Positions 44,526 to 55,050 of a stretch of 64,000 nt of DNA are shown one piece after another. The position numbers and the translations under genes were made by a program. The first letter of the stretch is position 1. Each line of letters begins with the position of its first letter. The notes under the pieces were generated by a model. The model worked only from the letters and a program-made list of their open reading frames with translations. It had not been told where the DNA came from and did no database searches. This DNA is from Dermanyssus gallinae (taxonomy: Eukaryota; Arthropoda; Arachnida; Mesostigmata; Dermanyssidae), in contig QVRM01005958.1 of the NCBI GenBank assembly GCA_003439945.1, positions 30,880-94,879 on the forward strand, read 5' to 3'.

Positions 44526-46090
44526 CTTCACATCATATATATATATATAGAAGCGTTTTCTTTGCTTGCCGCGGATGACAAAAATCGCTTTGTGTACCTG
44601 CTAGCAGGTTGCGGACTGGCAGTGGAAAAATCAGAGTTAGGCTTAGGTCACCTATTACAAAACCACTTCAGCAATATTTCTTAGAGTGGCAGGGCAAAGT
44701 GAGCAAAACCTCGGCAGAGGTAGCGTAGTTACTTGTTTAGGGAGCCAGGGAGCTTTGGGATAACATGGCATGCACTAGCTGACGCGTGTACACAAGGTGC
44801 ATTGTGCATGGCTATCATCACTTGGTATGTTCGACCCAATGATTTCACCAAGTTGGTGATCAATGTAGCTGCCAGTTCTGCTCGCAGATATGCGCTAAAT
44901 ACCACGTAGCGAGCCGCCGGACGCATCGGCAGTCTTTGCACTTTTTCGCCCGGTGGGACAGTCGCTAAAGTGTTCAAACTGAATACAATGACGACTCTAT
45001 TGTAATTATGTACCATCTCGAAATGCTCCAAAAGTTATTGCAAATTAAACAGTATGTATGTATAAAGGTGGAGGGCAGCTGAAGCTGAAAGAAATCCATA
45101 CTCCGCTTAATGTCGTAACGCTATTAACGATGTTGACTCCGGATTGGTTGGGCTGTCTTGTTGTGGGGGCGTACTCTGAATAGGTTTGGAGAACCTCTTC
45201 TACAAGTATGGCGTGGATATATCGATCAGTGCGCATGAACACTCGTATGAACGTCTATGGCCTATTTACGATCGTAAAGTCTACAACGGAAGCACAGCGC
45301 ACCCTTACACGAACCCTAAGGCGCCCGTACACCTCATTACAGGTATGTACATATTTGTTATAAAACTGCAGAACAGTACATACATACAAATAGGTATTTT
45401 CATTTTTCCAACCCTGGGTTAAAAAGCAAGTAGAACCGGTACTAGTGTCCTTTTTATATTTAAATTTAAATTAAAATTTCTAATGCGATTTTTGACGGCT
45501 AGACATAGAAAGGACCAACCTAGTACCAGCTCAACTTGTGCAGCAGTAATGGAGCTTGTAGTATATCGCGGCGCCGAAGGCAGGTTTTTCCTGCTTTGTT
45601 GGAGGCGGCAGGGGGGTTCAGCTCCGTTTCTCCATTTCTCCACAGTTTTGAAACGTGTGTGCGGTCTGCATTGATACGCTTTACCGTTGCTGTCTCTCGA
45701 TGCTCTTTTTCAATAAAGGTAACATGATATATGATATGAAATGATGATCCATGCAATGCAATCTAACTTGTATTGCATGGATGATTGCGTATTGCTTCGC
45801 TTATATTGTTCGCCTTACGGTTCATCGCTCAACGACCACCATCATCCCTCCCCCCCCCCTCCCTTCTGTCTTTCGGGTGTGCAGGCTCGGCCGGTTCCCA
45901 AGAAGGCCTCGACCCGTTCGCGAATGATCCTTCTCCGTGGAGTGCGTTCCGCCTCAAGGAGTATGGATATACGCGAATGATGCTTCACAACGCCAGCCAC
46001 CTCACAGTGGAGCAGGTTTTGGCCAGCAACGGCACCGTTGCCGACCAGATCACCATTGTCAAAGACCACCACGGACCCTACAAGCCGTAG
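36149..46090 (+). CDS. ACP7: Purple acid phosphatase, ACP7 type (copy 1, complete, 5 exons)
   Basis: Binuclear-metal phosphomonoesterase, predicted secreted or lysosomal. Exons 36149-36644, 41713-41986, 43652-43914, 45184-45342 and 45885-46090 (TAG) join in phase with GT..AG introns to 465 residues; human ACP7 is about 440. Seen: a hydrophobic N-terminal signal (about 8-36), a fibronectin-like N-terminal domain (LEQPIHVHLSL ... VVTWTTFN), then the five metal-ligand motifs GDLG (D164), GDLAYD (D193, Y196), GNHE (N228), MGHRP (H314) and AHEHSYER (H362, H364), and a C-terminal PWSAFRLKEYGYTR segment characteristic of ACP7. All expected ligand residues are present. The start at 36149 is chosen because it precedes the signal peptide; an in-frame ATG at 35987 is possible but would bury the signal. 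Intron 1 (about 5 kb) is full of transposons. Confidence 0.93.
36700..36973. repeat. Cluster of (TA)n arrays in phosphatase intron 1
   Basis: Arrays at about 36700-36742, 36917-36935 and 36949-36973, separated by unique sequence. Confidence 0.93.
38480..39560 (+). mobile_element. Decayed LINE with RT palm and C-terminal zinc knuckle (phosphatase copy 1, intron 1)
   Basis: The plus strand reads VTQGTGVTQGDSASQFNFML, then AFYADDLVILAKARD (catalytic YADD) at about 38690-38740. The thumb region reads VNNFLYLGATLTPRLTFSRH, ITPIVQYCLPVVAPH at about 38890-39090. A C-terminal region follows, and near 39465-39530 CVCNFCGEC and RYHVLLC form a CCHC-like knuckle. Interrupted by frameshifts, so inactive. 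Related to the minus-strand fragment at 40457-40850. Confidence 0.8.
39890..40340 (-). mobile_element. Mariner-family transposase, C-terminal part (element M1)
   Basis: The minus strand reads RPELWGNNF, ILHHDNALAHTSL (second catalytic region) and APHLSNLAPRDFLQIPRI, then LKKMGGTNV. These match the mariner WILHHDNAPAHTAL ... PYSPDLAPCDFFLFP block, with frameshifts. It is separated from its upstream half at 41222-41500 by a second element. Confidence 0.75.
40340..41222 (+). mobile_element. Second mariner (M2), opposite strand, inserted within M1
   Basis: The plus strand after 40880 reads LTRLREIVQRHGPELWK, KAHIVTHINQSD, and LKGQRFETINEIQ then LKQLNSI: the C-terminal third of a mariner transposase, facing M1. 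The same LTRLRE text also occurs at about 40410-40430, so M2 is itself split by the TA-flanked block 40433-40882. Boundaries are approximate. Confidence 0.6.
40433..40882 (-). mobile_element. LINE C-terminal fragment flanked by TA arrays, inside M2
   Basis: TA arrays at 40433-40456 and 40852-40882 bound a block whose minus strand reads ALETYKQHRERQNWNF, and CKYCDKIDIDRYHVMKC (CCHC-like knuckle), then KLNTSSLTAAVNDVLERNSP. It resembles the C-terminal region of the LINE at 38480-39560, so both come from one family. Confidence 0.6.
41222..41500 (-). mobile_element. Mariner-family transposase, central part (element M1)
   Basis: The minus strand reads DVWVPYLLRNRQLKNRTLAC, then FLHTMVTGDEKWIFNKNVV. 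That covers the WVPH-type linker and the first catalytic aspartate of mariner DD34D transposases (TGDEKW). It continues with a W.KKGSE-like segment before the sequence breaks off. Confidence 0.8.
41713..41986 (+). CDS. ACP7: Phosphatase copy 1, exon 2
   Basis: Acceptor TTGCAG ends at 41712, donor GTAACT at 41987. It encodes MPHLIREVQERTIDAVLHVG, GDLAYD, and VPYQTCVGNHESAYNFSNY. Confidence 0.92.
42211..42480 (+). mobile_element. tRNA-derived SINE family S, diverged copy
   Basis: Located in phosphatase copy 1 intron 2. It contains GGGGGCTAGTGCC, TCTGTTGTTGACCGAGG, CTCATTGAGAACAGATGATA, GAAACTCGAGATATCTCAAC and GATTGAAGATATACCTCG, collinear with the copy at 48868-49171. Confidence 0.75.
43361..43435 (-). 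repeat. tRNA-like element (SINE head or tRNA pseudogene)
   Basis: The minus strand carries a perfect D-arm-like GGCTTAGTGGCAAAGCC (A box) and a perfect T arm CTGGGTTCGAGACCCAG (B box). The acceptor and anticodon stems do not pair, so it is not a functional tRNA. It lies in phosphatase copy 1 intron 2. Confidence 0.6.
43652..43914 (+). CDS. ACP7: Phosphatase copy 1, exon 3
   Basis: Acceptor TTGGCAG ends at 43651, donor GTAAGT at 43915. It encodes FNYGSAHIIGYSTEFYFF, YEWLERDLIEA and the ligand motif WIIVMGHRPMYCSN. Confidence 0.93.
44492..44550. repeat. Two short (TA)n arrays
   Basis: TA runs at about 44492-44522 and 44535-44550 in phosphatase copy 1 intron 3. Confidence 0.9.
44785..44905 (-). 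repeat. Interspersed repeat family X, copy 2
   Basis: Reverse complement of the element at 2997-3112: GTGAAATCATTGGGTCGAAC, then CAAGTGATGATAGCCATG. It lies in phosphatase copy 1 intron 3. Confidence 0.6.
45184..45342 (+). CDS. ACP7: Phosphatase copy 1, exon 4
   Basis: Acceptor GAATAG ends at 45183, donor GTATGT at 45343. It encodes LENLFYKYGVDISISAHEHS and YERLWPIYDRKVYNG, including the two last histidine ligands. Confidence 0.92.
45885..46090 (+). CDS. ACP7: Phosphatase copy 1, exon 5 (last)
   Basis: Acceptor after a C-rich tract, GTGCAG ending at 45884; stop TAG at 46088-46090. It encodes SAGSQEGLDPF, PWSAFRLKEYGYTRMMLHNA and a hydrophilic tail. Confidence 0.92.
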
Positions 46091-46188
46091 AATGGCTCGG
46101 ACTGGGCTAGCAGAAACTGGAGAAGCTGCAGTAAACGATCATCCATTTCAATGGTGCATGCTTTTTATTGCATTCTTTTAATTGTAAA

Positions 46189-46191
<3 letters not shown>

Positions 46192-46236
<45 letters not shown>
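46192..46236. repeat. (TA)n microsatellite in the 3' flank of phosphatase copy 1
   Basis: About 45 bases of TA, 100 bases after the stop codon, so possibly within the 3' UTR. No AATAAA is seen between the stop and the array. Confidence 0.93.
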
Positions 46237-46238
<2 letters not shown>

Positions 46239-46239
46239 T

Positions 46240-48060
46240 GTTTTATTGAAAGTTGACGTGTGTGTGTAAGTAATTGCGAAAGGTGATGTAATAATAAGAT
46301 ATTCTAATTTAAATTATTTTCATGTATGAGAAAGAGTCGCTACGACGACTGATATTTTGCCGCTGCTCAGGACAAGCCACCCGAGTTGCCCGTGAATAAC
46401 AGCATAGGCATTTTTTTTTCGAGTTGGTATCAAGTTCTCATTCGCTCTGCCTCAAAGATGTGCTTGTTTAAAATGGCACAATGTGTTTGCCATTTTGAAC
46501 AGAGGCACGAAATAGTCTCACTGCTGACGACGACAGGACAAATGAAAAAACAATGACAATAATGGCAATGGTAATGGCAGCTTACAATGACGGCTCTGCT
46601 ACAACTTGCTCGTGCTCGATGTTGTTAATATTATTAAACACATTGTAAGAGAATCACAAATTATGACTAGAATAATAAAATCAATTATTAGGATGCAAAG
46701 CTGTGGGCCTTTTGCGCTATAAGTCCTAGTCGGAACAGTAGTATGTCGTGGTGCCAAGATTCCGCACGTCGTCCAAGAGTTCGACGCTAATATCAAGTAA
46801 CTGCAGTGTAGCCGATTTAAACGTATGATCATTAGACCCGCCCGCACATCTATAGATGGCAACTGCTACCATAACAAACGCAAACCTTTTTAAGCGTGTT
46901 TACTTACTTGGGGAAGGTTGCTTGGACCACAGCTGGTACAACGGATCGTTTAGTCGGTGACCACGCTGCTATAGGTTTTACAACGGGCTTTTCGGTCGTT
47001 TAGGGTAAACAAAAAAAAGACTCACAATGCTAAAGTTCAGAGCTGACTGGCTGCGACTCACACAAACCTTTTTATCGTTCAGTTGACGATTCTTTTCTAC
47101 TCTGCCAAGGATTATATATACATGCGTGTAAAGTTATTATTTTGCGTTTGTGTAAAAGCCTCGTTCGCAACAATGTACACAAAGGTGCAGGCATTCGCAG
47201 AGGCCAACGCTGTTGCTATCTTCGTCAATTTTCGAGTTGGCGTTTGAAGGGGCTTCCAGGGATAAGGCACTCATTAAGTTCGTGAAGGGGACCAATCGTT
47301 TGGTCTGGAATGAAATCTGGAAATGAATGAATATCGATTGGTGCGGAGAATTCTCTCAACGAGGATGGTTCAGTGGTGTACGGACGGAACGATCCGTTCT
47401 GAGATCCAACAGATGTTTGTTCTTTCAGAGCTATATATAGCTAACTTGGGTATAGAGATTAAGCTGTCAAAGCCCATGGCGGTAAGCTTCATGGAGCTGG
47501 TCGTGTCGAGCGGGGTCACAAGCTGCAACTGTATTTTACCCCCATCATACAACAAAGGTTTACCCTCTGGCATATAACAGAAGTGTACTTTTACCTCCGT
47601 GATTACTTACTTTCCCTTAAGACAGCTTAAAGGCCTTTCCAAATTAAACTGGCACCGACGACGTGATTATTTACAGACCATCTGGAAGTATATAAGCGTA
47701 GATCAAGCGGTAACGCTGTGCCGAGTAAAATCGGGCGTTATGAGGTTAACACGGTTTACCACATTTTACGTAACAAACAGGGGTACTTCCTAAACAAAGG
47801 CAAAGTATTTAAAGCCTGTGCTCTTGTTATCTAGATATCACTTAAGTACAGGTTTTGAAATAAAAAAATACAAGACATGCAACTCTTAAATAACTCACAC
47901 AAATGTTAATTGGCAAAAGTCTTAGATTTATTATAGAACTTTTTTTTATGTTAGCACCTTGGAGTAAACAATTGTCTCTGCGTTAACGTGTGATCACAAG
48001 CTCTCTAACCCAACTTTCTCTCCCTCTAACCTAACTCTAACTTATTGGCAAAAGTAAAAC
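46240..48060. other. Spacer with no recognised feature
   Basis: Ordinary AT-rich sequence. Open frames up to 87 codons show no family resemblance. Confidence 0.4.
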
Positions 48061-48069
48061 ATGGCGAGC

Positions 48070-48600
48070 CACGGCAAAGACCTACATTAACTAAATGCGA
48101 AGTTCGAACGGGATAGCTTTCAGATTAACAAATAAATTAGCGCATTTGCCATAAAGGTAAGCCGCATCACTGAGAGGACAACTACCGTTTTGAATACAGG
48201 ATTGCCCACAAAAGTAAACAGTTCAAAGCTCAAAAACAATGAATGCATCAGTTAGAGAAAAACAGCATCAGACTGTGCCCACAACTAATACAGCTACATC
48301 AAAGATCAGCCAACGACGTTAGAGAGCACAGTCGTACTGTATATTCCGAGTTTAGAAGTTTTATGCTACGGACCGTACAGGAGCTGTTTCTCCCAGCAGT
48401 TTTACGGATTGATACTTCGAACGAACACACCGATTGAGAGCATCTGTGACAGCGGGGGTATCCCTGCAAGGAAGAACGCGGCGAGCCTAGTTCTTATGAA
48501 ACTCTACCTCACACCTCACTTCTTACGCAGAAGAGGAAACGCTGAAGAACCTTCGGCACGTTTTGGTGTGTCTCCGACCTCGTAACGCCAAGCAAACTGT
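48070..48600 (+). mobile_element. Probable LINE RT fragment
   Basis: The plus strand reads LNAKFERDSFQINK then ISAFAIKVSRITERTT, resembling the FEINASKTK.. segment after the RT catalytic motif, as also seen near 30275. Short and degenerate. Confidence 0.4.
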
Positions 48601-48856
48601 CGTCTACCAGTAGAGAGAAAGCGCAAACAGCTGAACATACATTTTCAAACTGTTTGCTGTCATACGTCTATCATATGACACACGTGCATACATTTGAGGT
48701 GATTGTGTACGAATTCTGAGCACATATATACGACTATTCTTTAGGTGACCATGCGTGATAACCTGAGTGCGTGCGAGTATATACACCCATCGGCTAAACA
48801 TGTGTGTAGATGTGTCGCCGTGTCGATTCGATTGCCCAAGTGGGGATACATATGTA

Positions 48857-49182
48857 TAGATACACAGGGTGAGTGGCGGCGTGGTCTAGGGGACTAGTGC
48901 GCTAGTCATGGTTGTCAACTACCGGTCCCCGGTTCGATCCTTGTTGTTGATCAAATTTTCTTTGAGCGATGCTCATTGAGAATAGATGATTAATCATACC
49001 GCTGAGTGTCAGCGGCCATGCTGCTACAAGGACTGTTAGGGAAACCCTAGATATCTTAGCATGTCCGGCCCCGGTGCATTGAAGATATACCTCAGGTTAA
49101 GTTCCAAGCCCATCCGGGACGGAGGATAGTCTAGAATTAAATACAACCTCCTTAAAAAAATGTTTTAATTCTAGATACACAG
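48857..49182 (+). mobile_element. tRNA-derived SINE family S, full copy with target-site duplication
   Basis: The element at 48868-49171 is bounded by perfect 11-base repeats TAGATACACAG at 48857-48867 and 49172-49182. The head carries TGGTCTAGGGGACTAG and B-box CCGGTTCGATCC. The body has CTCATTGAGAATAGATGATT and GGGAAACCCTAGATATCTTA. The 3' end is AAAAAAATGTTTTAATTC. This copy defines the family at about 304 bases; five copies are seen in the window. Confidence 0.9.
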
Positions 49183-49515
49183 AGGAGCACTGAGTGAAGG
49201 GCTAGCGGACTTAAAAAACGACATCTAACTATGACCTTTGCAGCCCACGGATTTCATCACGTCTGTGCAACTGGAGGGTCGCCACGAGCCGCCAAAGACG
49301 CGTGTCGATACTAGAGACAATGCTAGAGCAAATGTGATGGATACCACGCCGCGATATGGCGTCCGGCTGTCCGGTCCATAGCATAACTAGCAAACGGCTA
49401 GATTGATATTTGGCTCGATATTAGAATAAATAAATGTGTATAGATACGCATATAGGTATTTGCCAAGCTGCTTGTGTGCATGCGGAACGTGTGCATAGAG
49501 GCCAAACATAAATGT

Positions 49516-49807
<292 letters not shown>

Positions 49808-50059
49808 GCAACAATGTAAAATTTGTTAGACGGACAGTTGACGGATACCAGCGGCTGCCACCTTCACAAAATGAATGCCGTGGCAGTGAGGTAATATTGT
49901 ATAATATACAATAATATATTTACTATCGCACGTCAAGTAAAGCTAAATCGCCTAAATATGAAAATATTGGTAATCACAGTACACAAAAAAATATAGTAAA
50001 GTAGTTTTGTAAATCTCACAGATGCACTAGATGAGACACCGCATGTATTTCCTAGATAT

Positions 50060-50880
50060 ACGTTAGACACAACTGTGGGAGCTTATTACGTGAAAATTCG
50101 AAAATACAAGGCGAGGCTAGCAAATGAAAAAAATAAGCTTAACTAATTAAAAGATGATCACGATGAAGCTAATAGCGGAATGGAGCTTGTACCGAAAGAA
50201 AGTTAATGAAAATGAAACGGTGTCCAAAATAAGACGTGTATATATATAAATCGTCACGAGTGGGATAAAAGTAGATTGGATTATCCTGAATAAAGTGTGT
50301 GGCCGCTTTAAGAACGCCAAGTCAGATATAAATGATATTTAGATCGAACACGAAGAGGTAACTAGCGATGCAAAGAAGGAAATGTGGAAATACGTTCTCT
50401 AGATTTGGAAACAAAACACAGTGCATAAAATACACATGTCTTAAAAAAATCTTGGCCTTCAACTACCGCCTAATAACTAGCGGCTTATTTTTAGCAAAGC
50501 TGTTAGAATCACTAGTTGATGAGCGAGTGAAAAATATTTGTCACAATTGGGGTTTAGCATATTGTAGCTGCTCTCTCTCAATCGATGCAGAAAAGACATT
50601 CTACTCTGTAAACAGATCAATTTTAATAGATATTTGGAATCAAATCTATAAAACAGAACAAAAATGATCCTGTCGTAGACAGTATTTCGCAAGCAAAATA
50701 CAGATGACTTGTTTCGGTAATGATTGCAATAGTCGGTGTACCATAGGGTGCAAGCCATTAACCCTTCTTAATTTTTATAAAATCACTCCCTCCGGATTGC
50801 AAACTCACTAATGTTTATTTGTTTTGCGTATGATGTGGCCCTTTTAGCTCCGATAGACCCTCATAGTATGTTCAAGGCAA
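50060..50880 (+). mobile_element. Decayed LINE RT fragment
   Basis: About 50477-50660 reads LITSGLFLAKLLESLVDERV and then SIDAEKTFYSVNRSILIDIW (an RT palm motif with D and K replaced around it). About 50825-50860 reads CFAYDVALLAPID, in which the catalytic DD pair has become YD. Dead element. Confidence 0.7.
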
Positions 50881-51389
50881 CGCCATATAATTCCGAGACT
50901 GAAGGGTGGGGAGAAATCCAGGTTGAGTAGGTTTGCAAGTTCTATATTAATTGCTGTGCACTGCCGGCGACACGTGTGCATCATGCATTCCTTAAACCTC
51001 TCATGAAAAAATAGACTAACAATATACAAAATTGTATTAAGGCAAACCAAAATGAGCGCCATGTTCCACGTTGGATCCTTACACAAAGCACGTGGATTAA
51101 GCATACATTTAGCTAAAACAGAACAATCTGGTATTTTCGACATGGCAGAGAACTTTGCATCTACTTTCAAGTACATAAATAAATCGCACATTTATAAACC
51201 GTTTTTTGTTAGAAGTTTTATTACTAGAAATTTCATTTACCAATTGCTCTCCTACCGCCACGTAAAAATACTTTTAAATACGCTTCACGATTGATTGACT
51301 GATTTTTATTCGCTTGATTAGTGTATGCACACATATCACCCTTTTATATCGAAGGCGCATAACGCTGCAGATAATAATAACCTATATTG

Positions 51390-52190
51390 CACTCCCCCGT
51401 TTTTCTCGCTTATGGGTTGAGCATCTGCCATCGGGATAGTCTCGGCTTCATAATTTCCATTTGTCCCTTTTCTGCATCGATGCCTAATCTAACGCTTCTC
51501 CTAATTCTAAATCCGTAGTCCCTCCCAATCGCGTATCTTCCCTAACCAGATGATCTACCGATTTACCTTTCTTCCCCTAGATCCGATAAGTCATTGTTTC
51601 TTATAACTCGCAGCAGGCCCCCTGCACCCTCTTGTCTAACATACCTGCTCTCGCATCCGCTAACAGCCCGCTGCTTCTTGTATAATCGTATACCCATTTG
51701 ACCCGACCTTATCCTGATTTCATATTCTCGTAGACTTTTTTAACGTAGTTTTTTTCCTAAATGCTGCTCGTCACTTCTACGTGTATGCTGCACTTGCCCT
51801 ACTTTTCATTTGCCCACTAGATACGGTAGTGTTTGTCTATTGTTTTGTACTTAGTCATTTATGTGCTGTCGCAAATTCCACCCCAATGTCACCTTTTGTT
51901 TTTACTTTATTACCCTTTTACACACTGTATCTTCTTAACACACCATCTTTTGTTAAATACCCTTATTGTTCTTCTATAGTTCAGATTACTTTGTACTTCC
52001 ATTATCATACATTTTAATATTATGCCCTCTTCTTTACAAAACTCTCTGCTACAACTGAAACGGCACTCCAATAAAAACCTGATTACTTTCCTCCATAAAC
52101 CTGAGCTATGTACTAGAACGGCGTTTGCAAATGTCAGCCCTGGCACATGCATTTTCTTCAAAATGTCCCTTGTAACCATATATCTATTGA
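51390..52190 (-). mobile_element. Decayed LINE, post-RT and C-terminal region
   Basis: Minus strand: DILKKMHVPGLTFANAVLVH at about 52165-52105 and SGLLADARAGMLDKRVQGAC near 51665-51600. These match, in order, the LVPGLTYGNAV and LLFEARAGALRT segments of the same LINE family as 24480-26750. The T/C bias of the plus strand reflects the A-rich coding strand. Confidence 0.6.
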
Positions 52191-52287
52191 ATCCCCCAAA
52201 ATCTTTTGCAACTTACCGACTTCGTTCCTGTCTGCTTTCTTTATTCTTAACACATCTTTCTCTCTCAACAAGTCTTCCATTGACGCT

Positions 52288-52330
52288 ATGTCATATATAT
52301 ATATATATATATATATATATGACATATCCC
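52288..52330. repeat. TA array within a palindrome
   Basis: ATGTCATATA...TATATGACAT: a TA array whose two flanks are also complementary, giving a perfect hairpin of about 43 bases. Confidence 0.85.
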
Positions 52331-52520
52331 ATCCCTTCTTGCGACTGCTTATCTTTTTCCAAATTTAGGTTTACATTTTAAGGGTAATGTACACTCTGCT
52401 TAAATATCTGTCGGTTTCCCTGTTGTCGCAATGGGTCATGTAGCCGTCGTTTCCTCTGTTTTCTCATTCATATTAGACGCGGTGCCTTTGTTCCCCAATC
52501 CAATCATTTATTGTTCTCTA

Positions 52521-52592
52521 CCTCCGTTGTATCCCTCCCTGTTGATATATCTTATGTTGTATTCTTCCTCCGTTGTATCCCTCCCTGTTGAT
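52521..52592 (+). repeat. 26-base direct repeat
   Basis: CCTCCGTTGTATCCCTCCCT plus GTTGAT occurs at 52521-52546 and 52567-52592 without differences. Confidence 0.9.
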
Positions 52593-53079
52593 TCCAAGTA
52601 TTTATAAGTATGAGCCGTACTCTTTGGCTGATTGGGCGGGCCGCCATCTGAGCACCCACCGCACCGTTGTGGACACCGTTCTGAGCCATGGCTCCAGCGG
52701 TGCGCTGTATGCATTCTATGGGAAGGTATTCAAAGCTAGCTATCCGCACAAAGGTTCCATGTTGACAGCCCTGCGAGCCGTCTTATAGTTTCGATCTGCC
52801 CTTCGATCAACTGCTTTGGGCAGTAGCATACCGTTAACTTTATGCTACACTTTGTGCAAAGCTGAACTAATTTGCTTACTTGCTCGCTAACCCCCCTAAC
52901 CGCTTTCTCATTATTTGCCTGCATTACATGTATTGACCTCCTATGAAACACCAATCTTTGTTCTACATTATCAAACATTTCCATATCCTAACTTAGTCAA
53001 TTTCACGATAGCCATGGATGTTCCTCCCCTCTTTCCTTTCTCGCTTTTCGTCTTATATAACGCATTACCCTGGCCGAAG

Positions 53080-53560
53080 GCCAAACTGGCAATGGTCTTA
53101 CGGAATTACATGCTTCGAAAAGCGCAGCAGGTCCCGGCCCTGCGAATTATTATCGCGTACAGGTGAGCACGGAAGCGGCCCTGTTGCTTGATCCTGACAC
53201 CGTACCATGGGACTTCAAGGCCAAGGAACGACGTCGACTCTGGGAAAGTTCTACACGAAGCAAGGACGCTGGCAAGAGGAGTGGGACAATATGCAGAGCG
53301 GATGCCCGGGGCGCGAACTAAGGCCCTTGTCCTAGACATAAAGGCATGGCTTGATGGGGAGTTCCTCTCGGTATATATATCTGGCACAGTCTCCATTCTG
53401 TACCGGGGCCTATGGAAATACTAGGACACGTCAGCAGTTGGACAGCAAGGTTCAGATGGGATCTGACCAAACTAATAGAAGCAACGACGGGGGACCAGCG
53501 CGAAGGAGAATATCTGAGACAGATTTCGTCTCTCGTGGCGTGTAAAGACAATGCCGTTTC
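53080..53560 (+). mobile_element. R1-like LINE C-terminal fragment
   Basis: The plus strand reads LRNYMLRKAQQVPALRIIIA then YR.STEAALLLDPDTVPWDF and KAKERRRLW. This is the ALR..AYRT.S..A..VL.G..P.DL...ER segment following the RT domain in R1-clade elements. The downstream ATTGDQREGEYL segment is shared with 32640-32770. Confidence 0.6.
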
Positions 53561-53599
53561 TATAATCAACTCTCTCAGATGAGCAAATACATAGCACTT

Positions 53600-54107
53600 G
53601 CCGGAATCAGGGCGACATTGACAAACCTCACTACTAAGTACGGATTGATTTATTATGTGCTTGCTATGCATATCAAAACACACATGTCACCCTTTTATAT
53701 GAGGGGTGTTTAGACAGACATATATTTATTACTTACGCATTCATGTCATTAACGTATCCTCCTCTAATACCTACTGAGTAATTGCTTTCCATTGAGACAA
53801 CCATTTTTTTCTCTATGTAATATTGACCTAGTTCTTTAAAACACTTGGTGCTAAAGCTAGGGCCTCCGACAGGTCCATACATCTCACCTCTGACGAATAA
53901 TGGTAACTGATAAAACAAATATAAATATTTATTGAATTATTCTAGTCTCAAACGGATGGCGCTTTAACTCGTGGTTGCGGTGCTTTGTGCCAATATATTG
54001 TGTTTACAGGGCATTTCACGTCTTTTTTTCGGCTGAGCAGGCTACCCCTATCCGAACACAATCTACCACAGGACGCAGAATCCGTTTGGAAGCAAAATGT
54101 TACTTAA

Positions 54108-54157
<50 letters not shown>

Positions 54158-54412
54158 CTTTTGTTTTGTCAACTGCCATCTCAACAGGAGAGGCCTTGTT
54201 TCTGGCCTCATGTTTTGACCTAGGGCATATCATATTCTGCTACCACTGTAACGATTCAGATATCAGAATTCTACGTTGTTTGAGTTTGATAAGGTTTCGA
54301 TTAAATGCGGATCTAGGCATAGTAGCACAATTCGAAATGAACTAGCAAATATAGCACGCAAATTGATGCTGTATATTTAGACAAATATGTTTGCTGGTTG
54401 CTCTAAACACAG

Positions 54413-54463
<51 letters not shown>

Positions 54464-55050
54464 TGGCATGCGACTTATATGTAGAGCAACAATATCTTAT
54501 TATACAAAGTTGCGTTAGGAACGATTAGCTAAAAGTGTCCGCTATTTGGCATGCCTCTCTATAATAAGAATTCATCTCATGATACCATTTTGCTAATATC
54601 ATAAGTAGTTAAATTATTTGTTTCTATTTTCCGTATATCTATTCATTTACACTATACAACACACATGTCCTCAGAAACATTCGAGGACGCGCGTAGTCAA
54701 AGGCGCGTGACAGACGTAATAGACGGGGGCACGGCCAACAAAAATGAAGCCGCAAAGTATTTTTTAAGTGAAAAATTTAATTACTTAACCTATGCGTCTA
54801 TCGGCCATAATCACAGCAGACTGATGAAATCCGTAATCATACATCACATAAGCAGGAGCATTGCAGTGCAGTCTGCCTCCTCTTTGTTCGAGTTTAGTTC
54901 CACCACCTGCAACTTCGCTGGTCGTCATGGTGGTCGATGCTGTAGATAAATTTGCTTTCCGTGTCAGCCGGTAGTTTCTTTAAAAAATTGTTTCCTGTTT
55001 TCAATATTATCGTTTTTGCCTAGTTGGGCATTGTCCAACCAAGGGATTGG
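53600..55050. other. Spacer with TA arrays
   Basis: TA arrays at 54112-54155 and 54414-54459; no exon or recognisable element otherwise. Confidence 0.5.

Noticed and set aside
47995..48050. CCTAACTCTAAC-like text as telomeric repeat
   Set aside because: Too short and irregular to be an arthropod TTAGG array.
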